Shown one piece after another: positions 21,890 to 28,630 of a stretch of 28,630 nucleotides of DNA (the stretch's first letter is position 1; every line of letters begins with the position of its first letter). The position numbers and the translations under genes were made by a program. This DNA is from an uncultured Moraxella sp. (GTDB lineage Bacteria; Pseudomonadota; Gammaproteobacteria; Pseudomonadales; Moraxellaceae). Below the pieces are notes generated by a model. It ran no database searches. It was not told where the DNA came from and worked only from the letters and a program-made list of their open reading frames with translations. The stretch covers positions 1 to 28,630 of the forward strand of contig CAKMOY010000046.1 of NCBI GenBank assembly GCA_927911235.1, in the 5' to 3' direction.

Positions 21890-22369
21890 TTAATTGCTTT
21901 GCATTTTTATTGCTTTGCCTTGAGTTTGGATTTGTTTGCCTTGCAAAACCGATTGGCTAATGGCGATGTGTTGATTTTGGCTAAAGCCTGTGATGACAAG
22001 TTTTGGCTTGTTTTTTGACAAAATCGTCAAATGATTTTGATGAATTTGAATGACATCATCCGCTTGAATTTGATACACTTTTTTGCCAGTCAAACCCTGA
22101 TGCTCAATGCGATAAGCGGACAACAACACCTGTCCGCCTGTAATCACTGGGATTTCGCTTTTTTGTTTGACATATCGCCAAATATACGACATTACCGCAA
22201 TCACCGCCAACGCTCCAATGCTCGCTCGCACCGATAAAAAACCCCACGCCAATGCCACGCCGACCATAAACAGCAAAATCGCCGTTGCCATGATAAGCAG
22301 TAATAGTGGATTGGCAGAAGCATTGGTTTCTAGGGCGATTTTTACGCCATTTTCGGTAACGGTGAGCAT
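21890..22369 (-). CDS. Hypothetical membrane protein with two N-terminal helices and a PH-like C-terminal domain
   Basis: 159 residues, not recognised as a named family. After a short polar N-terminus come two hydrophobic helices (about residues 21-45 and 50-66) joined by a very short loop, then a basic stretch WRYVKQK and a soluble beta-rich region. The soluble part has the spacing of bacterial PH-like domains (GQVLLSAYRIEHQGLTGKKV, then YQIQADDVIQIHQNHLTILS). That assignment is inference from pattern. The start lies one base after the rph stop, so it is translationally coupled to rph. It is intact and ends before a strong hairpin. Confidence 0.75.
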   Translation of the reverse strand: MLTVTENGVKIALETNASANPLLLLIMATAILLFMVGVALAWGFLSVRASIGALAVIAVMSYIWRYVKQKSEIPVITGGQVLLSAYRIEHQGLTGKKVYQIQADDVIQIHQNHLTILSKNKPKLVITGFSQNQHIAISQSVLQGKQIQTQGKAIKMQSN

Positions 22370-22370
22370 A

Positions 22371-23087
22371 TTACCAACCCAAAACTGTTTGTTGTGCCGA
22401 AATCAACTGCTTAATGCCTTGCTCAGCAACGGCTAACATTTCGTCCGCTTGGGCTCTGGTAAACGGTTTTTCTTCGGCTGTGCCTTGAATTTCAATAAAT
22501 TCGCCTTTTTGGGTCATCACCACATTCAAATCGGTATCACAGCTAGAATCTTCTTCATAATTTAAATCTAGCAACACTTCGCCATTTTTGATGCCAACCG
22601 ACACAGCAGACACCAAACCGACCAATGGGTCAGCTTTAAGTTTTTTGTTGGCTTGCAGTTTTTCTAAGGCATCAACCAACGCCACCGCCGCCCCTGTAAT
22701 GCTTGCGGTGCGAGTACCGCCATCGGCTTGAATGACATCGCAGTCAATGTGAATGGTGTTTTCACCCAATTTTTCCAAATCCACCATCGCACGCAGACTA
22801 CGACCGATAAGACGCTGAATTTCTTGGGTGCGTCCAGATTGTTTGCCTTTGGCGGCTTCACGTTGGGTGCGTTCGTGCGTGGCTCGTGGCAACATACCGT
22901 ATTCGGCGGTAATCCAGCCTTTGCCTGTGCCTTTGAGCCATCGTGGGACTTGGGTTTCTACGCTTGCGGTGCAAAGAACTTTGGTGTCGCCATAGCAGAC
23001 GAGTACTGAGCCTTCGGCGTGTTTGGTGTAGTTGCGTTGAAAGCTGATGGGGCGTAATTGGTGATTTTCACGGTTGTCGTTACGCAT
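22371..23087 (-). CDS. rph: Ribonuclease PH
   Basis: Phosphate-dependent 3'-to-5' exonuclease that trims tRNA 3' ends. A hexamer of 238 residues here, the full family length. Motifs: [60 protein letters not shown] and the catalytic region [39 protein letters not shown] carries conserved acidic residues. The start [13 protein letters not shown] at 23087 is chosen because GAGG lies 7 bases ahead. An upstream in-frame TTG would overlap that Shine-Dalgarno. It has its own promoter and leads a two-gene unit. Confidence 0.97.
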   Translation of the reverse strand: MRNDNRENHQLRPISFQRNYTKHAEGSVLVCYGDTKVLCTASVETQVPRWLKGTGKGWITAEYGMLPRATHERTQREAAKGKQSGRTQEIQRLIGRSLRAMVDLEKLGENTIHIDCDVIQADGGTRTASITGAAVALVDALEKLQANKKLKADPLVGLVSAVSVGIKNGEVLLDLNYEEDSSCDTDLNVVMTQKGEFIEIQGTAEEKPFTRAQADEMLAVAEQGIKQLISAQQTVLGW

Positions 23088-23132
23088 GATTTTCCTCAAA
23101 GATTTTAAAAATATAAAAAATAAACCTCGCCT

Positions 23133-23161
23133 ATACTACCTTGCTAAATTGTTTTTGACAA
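23133..23161 (-). promoter_or_regulatory. Putative promoter of rph
   Basis: On the minus strand TTGTCA (23156-23161), a 17-base spacer and TAGTAT (23133-23138), about 46 bases before the rph start. A short inverted repeat, TAACT-AGA-AGTTA at 23190-23202, followed by T on the minus strand, may be a weak terminator for the upstream fadD copy. Confidence 0.4.
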
Positions 23162-23226
23162 GTAAAAAACGTAAACGAAAAAGTTAAAATAACTAGAAGT
23201 TACGCATTGCACTGTGGTAGCGTGGG

Positions 23227-24993
23227 TTATGCTAAGCCTTCTCGCTTTCGCAATTCGGTTCTTAGCACTTTGCCAACAGCCGATTTTGGCAAATCTTCCA
23301 AAAATGCGACATGACGTGGGCGTTTATAACCTGTCAAATTTTGTTTGCCAAATCCAACAAATCCTGCTCGGTCAATTGTGGATTGCGACTTACCACAAAA
23401 ATTTTTGGCTCTTCGCCACGCTCTACACTTGGCACGCCAATCGCCACGCATTCTAGCACATCAGGGTGTTCACACATCACCGTTTCTATCTCGTTGGGAT
23501 ATACGCTAAATCCTGACACCAAAATCATGTCTTTTTTTGCGGTCCACCACTTTGATAAAGCCATAATTGTCCATAATGCCAATGTCGCCTGTGGTAAGAT
23601 AACCATCATGGGTAAAAACTTGTTTGGTTTCTTCGGGCAAATTTTGGTAGCCTATCATCACTTGTGGGCCTTTAACAACGATTTCGCCACGTTCGCCAAT
23701 CGCTACTTTTTGCTGATTTTCATCAACGATTTTGACATCGGTCAAAGGCGTGGGAATGCCGATTTTATTGGTAAAATGGGCAATCGTCAAAGGATTAAAC
23801 GTAACAATTGGAGCGGTTTCGGACAGCCCATAACCCTCCACAATCGGCGTGCCAGTCACATATTGCCAAGTGCGAGCGGTTTTTGGCAAAATCGCCATAC
23901 CACCGCCAATACTTGCCTTTAATGCCGAAAAATCCAAACTGCGAAAACTGCGTTGTTTTAACAAACCATGAAACAAGGTATTCACTCCCAAAATAAAACT
24001 TGGTGGGTGATGTTTAATGGCGGTAATGATATTTTGAATATGGCTCGGATTGGCAACCAACAATCCGCAAAAACCACGATAAATCAATAACATACAACAA
24101 ATACTAAACGCAAAGACATGATACAAAGGCAAGGCGGTCAGCAAAATATCATTATCCAAGTCATCATCATACGCCGACATCAGCAGATTATCAATTTGCA
24201 AAATATTGGCGATAATATTGCCATGACTGAGCATTGCCCCTTTTGCTGTGCCTGTCGTGCCACCTGTATATTGTACCAGCACCACATCATCAAGGGTACA
24301 AGATGGTTTTTGATAAATAAAAGTTTGGCTTAATTTTTGTAATTGGCTAAAATCCACTCGCTGAATTTGGCGTTTGCCAAACCATGCGATTTTTTGTTGC
24401 AACTGCACACCAAAGCCAATATTCACCGCCGAAATCACTTGCCTATAAATATGCGATTGAAAATCCGTATCACGACAAATAATCACTTGTTGCAAACTGG
24501 ATAAATTATCCAATTCTTTGGCAATATTATTTTGAAATTTATCCAATAAAAACAAAAACTTAATACTGCTGTCAGCAAGTTGATGTACCAGTTCACGATG
24601 GGTATAAGTCGGATTGATATTCACCAACGTCAAGCCTGCTCGTATGATACCGCAAGCAATCACAGGATAATGCAGTAAATTTGGCAACATGACCCCCACT
24701 CGCTCGCCTATCGTCAAGCCTTGTGATTGTAGATAAGTCGCTACGATTTTGCTTTGCAAATCCAGTTGTTTGTAGGTTAAAGTTTGGTTATCGCTAATGT
24801 AGGCGGTGCGTTTGTTAAATTGTTGAAAACTGTTTTCCAACAAATCCACCAATGAATAATCATAAGGTGGCAAATTGATAAACGGCGGAATTTTGTAACG
24901 TTCATAAGTTACCCACCAAGGCGGTGGATTGGCAGATTGTGTGTCGGCAAAATGTTGCCAAAAGTGATACCAGTCGGTTTGATTGTCCATCAT
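23227..24993 (-). CDS. fadD: Long-chain acyl-CoA ligase (FadD paralogue 1), two frameshifts
   Basis: Activates fatty acids to acyl-CoA through an acyl-AMP intermediate at the inner face of the membrane. The first frame carries the AMP-binding P-loop [18 protein letters not shown], then [18 protein letters not shown] and [20 protein letters not shown]. Removing one A from the A7 run (23532-23538) continues [20 protein letters not shown]. Adding one base at the run 23340-23343 gives NKNLTGYKRPRHVAFLEDLP and then KSAVGKVLRTELRKREGLA. That restores the C-terminal domain with the catalytic Lys of PKSAVGKVLR, 588 residues in all. Its N-terminal half diverges from the neighbour (WYHFWQHFADTQSANPPPWW at the start). 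The start ATG at 24993 has no clear Shine-Dalgarno; 24990 is equally possible. It follows paralogue 2 by 70 bases. Confidence 0.93.
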
Positions 24994-25063
24994 ATTTGAT
25001 ATTTTTTGATACAATGAAAAATAGGGATAAAAGTTATCCCTATTGTGTTGCTTGTGAAAATGA

Positions 25064-26778
25064 TTAGCTTTGTTCTTCTAATTTGCGAATTTCTTTACGC
25101 AAGATTTTGCCAACATTGGATTTTGGCAATTCATCCACAAATTTGACATATTTTGGACGTTTATACCCTGTCAAAACGGTTTTGGCATAATCTAACAATT
25201 CTTTTTCGCTCAAGCTGACATCTTTACGCACGACATAGGCTTTTGGCACTTCGCCACTTTTATCATGTGGTACGCCAATCACGCCACATTCTAGCACTTT
25301 GGGGTGGCTTGCCAAAGCTTCTTCAACTTCGTTTGGATACACGTTAAAACCTGATACCAAAATCATGTCTTTTTGCGGTCCACGATTCTAAAATAGCCTT
25401 GCTCGTCCATGATACCGATATCGCCTGTCTTAAAATAACCATCTGCGGTCATGGTCTCGGCTGTCGCTTCTGGGCGTTTCCAATAGCCTTTCATGACTTG
25501 CGGGCCTTTGATGGCGATTTCACCACGTTCGCCCATCGCCACTTCTCGTCCGTTATCGTCAATCAGTTTGACATCGGTTTGTGGGAATGGCACGCCGATT
25601 TTTCCGCTAAAAGTTTCTTGGTTTAACGGATTTAAAGTAGCAACAGGCGACGTTTCTGACAAGCCATAACCTTCAAAAATCACCGTACCTGTGATACGTT
25701 TCCACTCTTCGGCAGTTGATGGCAACACCGACATACCACCGCCAAGGGATACCTTTAAATTACTATGGTCTAACGCTCTAAACCCTGCATGATGTGCCAA
25801 ACCGTTAAACAAGGTATTCACCGCAGGGAAGAATATCGGTTTATATTTGTCCAATTCTTTGACAAAACCGTCCAAATCTCGTGGATTTGGGATTAACACG
25901 CCGATAAGTCCTAAGTGCATACCCAACAACGCACAAGCGGTAAGCGAAAAAATATGATAAAGCGGTAACGCAATCACGCTGTATTCGCCTTGGATTTCAT
26001 CATCAGAAAATACTTGATGGGCAAATTCTAAACACTGATACAAATTCACCACAAGGTTGGTATGTGTTAGCATCGCACCTTTGGCAACGCCTGTCGTACC
26101 ACCTGTGTATTGTAGCACGGCGATGTCTTCGCCTTTGATATCGGTTGGGCGTTTGTACTGACTGGCAGATACGCTGTTAATCGCATCTTTAAAAGTGGTA
26201 TAATCATCAATGTGCCACGCAGGTACCATTTTTTTGATATGACGCACCGCAAAATTGACAATAAAGCCTTTTAACGGACTCATCAACTCGCCCATAGAGC
26301 AGACTACCACGTGTTCCACCAAATTTTTGCCGATATCTTGATAAGTTTTGGCAAAATTTTCCAAAATCACCAACACTTTGGCATCAGCGTCATCAAGCTG
26401 ATGTTCCAGCTCTGACGCAGTATAAAGTGGATTGACATTAATCAAGGTCAAACCTGCACGTACCACGCCAATCATACACACAGGGTACTGCAAAATATTT
26501 GGCATCATGACCGCCACGCCATCGCCTTTTTTAAGTCCTAAACTTTGTAAATAACTGGCAAATTGACGACTTTTGATATCCAATTCACGATAAGTCAGCC
26601 TTGCCCCCATACAGACAAAAGCGTCATTGTCGCCAAATTTGTTAAAACTGCGTTCAAAGATATCAATCAAAGTGGTATTGTTATCAGGAATTGGCAAGTT
26701 ATAATTGAGATTGTACTTTTCATAGGTTGCCAACCAAGGCTTTTGGTGTTCGGTTGCAAGTTTTACGGTGTCGGTCAT
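25064..26778 (-). CDS. fadD: Long-chain acyl-CoA ligase (FadD paralogue 2), frameshifted
   Basis: Same reaction as the adjacent paralogue. The first frame (471 residues) contains the AMP-binding [17 protein letters not shown] (about residues 221-236), [39 protein letters not shown] and [20 protein letters not shown]. Adding one A to the A5 run opposite 25370-25374 continues [20 protein letters not shown] and reaches [20 protein letters not shown] plus [16 protein letters not shown]. Restored length is about 571 residues, close to E. coli FadD (561). Shine-Dalgarno AAGGA precedes ATG at 26778. As first gene of the pair it probably sets transcription for both. Pseudomonas also has adjacent fadD paralogues. 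No FadR-type site was recognised. Confidence 0.94.
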
Positions 26779-26931
26779 AAAAAATTTTCCTTAATTTATC
26801 CATTGATTTTACACACAAAAATTTTAAATAAAGTGCAACACTACATTACTAAAAATTTTAGCAACTCACAAGCAATTTTTTAAAAAATCCGACTGGTGTG
26901 TCAGTTTTTTTAATTTTTTGGTAATTATAGT

Positions 26932-26944
26932 TGAAAAAAATTCA
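26932..26944. promoter_or_regulatory. MetR-box: predicted MetR operator upstream of metR
   Basis: TGAAAAAAATTCA fits the published enterobacterial MetR consensus TGAA-N5-TTCA exactly, including A at the centre. It is 94 bases upstream of the metR start in the divergent fadD-metR space, where autoregulation would place it. The 26779-27037 interval otherwise holds a weak hairpin near 26891-26905 and AT-rich sequence. Confidence 0.5.
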
Positions 26945-27037
26945 TTTTTTTGGCAAATTTTGTTAAAATTGTTCATATTATACAAGATTTTATCAAAATC
27001 AAATAAAAATCAAAAAAATTGATGGAGAAAATTTGTC

Positions 27038-27928
27038 ATGATAGAACTTCGTCATTTACAAATGTTGGTCGCTCTGCGGTCGCAAGGCTCATTGGCAGGT
27101 GCGTCCGAAGAATTGCACGTTACCGCTTCTGCCATTTCGCACCAATTAAAAGACATTGAGAGTTTTTATGATGTGGAATTGGTAAATCGGCGTTCTCGTC
27201 CGCTCAGTTTTACCCCAGCAGGCAAAGAGATGTTGCGACTTGCTGACACGATTTTGCCTTTGGTGGCTCGCACCACCACCAATATCAAGCGTCTAGCACA
27301 TGGACAAACAGGGCAACTGCGTCTTGCCAGTGAGTGTCATAGCTGTTTTGATTGGCTTATGCCGATTTTAAATTTGTATCGCAAACAATGGAGCGATGTG
27401 GATTTGGATTTTTCGTCAGGATTTGAGCCAGAACCGCACAAAATGCTGATGGATAACGAAATTGATGTGTTGATTACAGCGAGCAAATTGCCGATTGATG
27501 GCATTGTGTATTTGCCTTTGTTTCAATATGAAAGCCGACTGGTACTGTCGCCTACGCATTTACTTGCCGAAAAAAGTAAAATTTTGCCGATAGATTTAAT
27601 CAATCAAACCTTAATCACCTATCCTGTGGAGCAAAAACGCCTTGACATTATGGCACATTTTTTGTCGCCTGCCGATGTCATGCCTGCCAAAATCCGCACC
27701 ACCGAGATGACCGCCATGCTGATTCAACTGGTAGCAAGCGAACGTGGCGTAGCGTCATTGCCTGATTGGGTGGTGGCAGAATATGAGAAAAAAGGCTGGG
27801 TGGTGAGCCGTCCGCTGGGCGATGGCGTGTATTGTCAATTATACGCAGGCACACGAGCGGACAGTAGCGAGCTTGCTTATATACAAGGGTTTTTGGCATT
27901 GTTAAAAACGGTGGTAAAACCGAGTTAA
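27038..27928 (+). CDS. metR: LysR-type regulator, MetR-like (methionine biosynthesis)
   Basis: MetR activates metE/metH-type genes with homocysteine as co-inducer. 296 residues: winged helix-turn-helix at about 3-62 ([20 protein letters not shown], then [20 protein letters not shown]) and an effector-binding domain. Alignment by eye to E. coli MetR runs the whole length: [20 protein letters not shown] against [40 protein letters not shown] against [20 protein letters not shown], and [20 protein letters not shown] against [20 protein letters not shown]. Shine-Dalgarno GGAGA precedes ATG. No met structural gene is adjacent. It diverges from the fadD pair and converges on ccmE. Confidence 0.88.
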   Translation: [296 protein letters not shown]

Positions 27929-27959
27929 AGCCATTTTTATAGTGATTGAAAATAATACA

Positions 27960-27984
27960 GTAGGGGCATATTGCATACGCCCTA
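27960..27984. repeat. REP-like palindrome, copy 3, between metR and ccmE
   Basis: GTAGGGGCATATTGCATACG followed by CCCTA. It is a near-perfect palindrome (TAGGG-C-TAT around TGC, then ATA-GCCCTA). It lies between the converging ends of metR and ccmE and could serve both as a transcription stop. It is the clearest copy of the three. Confidence 0.65.
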
Positions 27985-28000
27985 TTTAATTTTACAAACG

Positions 28001-28480
28001 TTATTTCACAGGCGTTGCAGGGATAAATTGTTCGCCATTGGTGTCTGTGCCACGTTTTTGGTGTTCTTCTTTTAACGATTTTGCGACTTCAGGTGGCATA
28101 TAGTTTTCATCGTGTTTTGCCAATACTTCGCTTGCGATAAATGTTTTGCCTTTTAACTCGCCTGTTGCCACAATGCCAGAGCCTTCGGCAAACAAGTCGG
28201 GCAACGGGCCTTCGTATTCTACAGGGACGATGGCTTTGTAGTCGGTGATTTCAAATTTTTTGACAACATCGCCTTTTTGTACGCTACCACGCACCACCAT
28301 GCCACCTGCACGGATACGTTTTTCTTGGGGGGCTTTGCCTTCGCTGATGGCGGTTGGGTCATAGTAATAGTCAGTTTGTTGTCGCACGGCATACAGCACC
28401 AAAGCGACCGCAATTATCGCACCGACAAGGGTTGCGATGACCCACATTAATTTTTTTTGACGAACTGCATTCATTGCCAT
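28001..28480 (-). CDS. ccmE: Cytochrome c maturation protein CcmE (heme chaperone)
   Basis: Binds heme covalently in the periplasm and hands it to the CcmFH ligase for attachment to apocytochrome c. 159 residues: a short cytosolic end ([11 protein letters not shown]), one membrane anchor (about 12-32), then a periplasmic OB-fold domain with [36 protein letters not shown] and the heme-binding motif [13 protein letters not shown], in which His123 is the covalent ligand and Tyr127 is conserved. The Shine-Dalgarno AAGGG precedes the ATG by about 8 bases. Other ccm genes are not seen inside the window; on this strand they would lie past its end or elsewhere. 28481-28630 upstream is AT-rich without a gene. 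Confidence 0.96.
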   Translation of the reverse strand: MAMNAVRQKKLMWVIATLVGAIIAVALVLYAVRQQTDYYYDPTAISEGKAPQEKRIRAGGMVVRGSVQKGDVVKKFEITDYKAIVPVEYEGPLPDLFAEGSGIVATGELKGKTFIASEVLAKHDENYMPPEVAKSLKEEHQKRGTDTNGEQFIPATPVK

Positions 28481-28630
28481 AAGAGTACCCTTGTATCGCT
28501 AAAATGTTTGGCTAGGTTTGACCGAGCTTTTTAGTTTTTAAATGTTAGAACCTGTATTCATAACGTTTTTGCAATGAAAAAGCAAATAAATGTTTGTTAA
28601 AAATTGTAAAATTTTACTGACGTAATGTTG

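Noticed and set aside
26891..26905. Small hairpin ACTG-GTGTGT-CAGT with a T-run in the fadD-metR space, possible attenuator.
   Set aside because: Only four to five pairs, no leader peptide or known riboswitch pattern, and no upstream plus-strand gene to terminate.

Overview
The window is AT-rich, gene-dense chromosomal DNA from a gammaproteobacterium. Moraxellaceae, most likely Moraxella, is the best guess. The reasons are the low GC, a monomeric-type NADP isocitrate dehydrogenase, a UppS with the Acinetobacter/Moraxella-like DGNNRYA signature, a tandem fadD pair and a remnant of an IS1016-like (IS1595 family) element. The genus call is inference from protein flavour; no rRNA is present. I saw no rRNA, tRNA, CRISPR array, prophage or defence island. 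Most of the window is housekeeping.

Layout. 209-2571 (minus): an AEC-family carrier, a 35-residue acetyltransferase remnant, and a CitMHS citrate transporter. 2682-6372: mnmG (minus) diverges from purH (plus). 6514-9751 (minus): monomeric icd, then a PpaC-type pyrophosphatase that has lost its N-terminus. 9889-15623 (plus): rubredoxin, then pyrH, frr, uppS, cdsA and uvrB. 15628-15872: a 245-bp IS1016-like remnant with perfect 18-bp inverted ends. 15935-17952 (plus): adhC and fghA, the glutathione-dependent formaldehyde detoxification pair. 18077-26778 (minus): a small ribbon-helix-helix protein, parC, recA, a two-helix membrane protein, rph, and two adjacent long-chain acyl-CoA ligases. 27038-28480: metR (plus), with a perfect MetR box upstream, converges on ccmE (minus).

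The strongest global signal is damage to reading frames. Eleven protein genes, plus the IS transposase remnant, need one to three single-base corrections to read through (AEC carrier, citM, mnmG, icd, ppaC, cdsA, uvrB, the RHH gene, parC, recA and both fadD genes). Nearly all corrections fall in A/T homopolymers. Short runs usually lack one base and long runs have one extra. Since parC and cdsA are normally essential and recA is near-universal, homopolymer errors in the sequence are the simplest explanation. Frameshifted genes are therefore annotated as one feature spanning the restored frame. Three loci look truly decayed on other grounds: ppaC (missing N-terminal metal-site segment with no room for it), the acetyltransferase remnant, and the IS remnant.

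Other points: a REP-like palindrome occurs in three intergenic sites (near 73, 21726 and 27960). Gene starts were chosen by Shine-Dalgarno position where one was visible. No clearly new multigene system was found.
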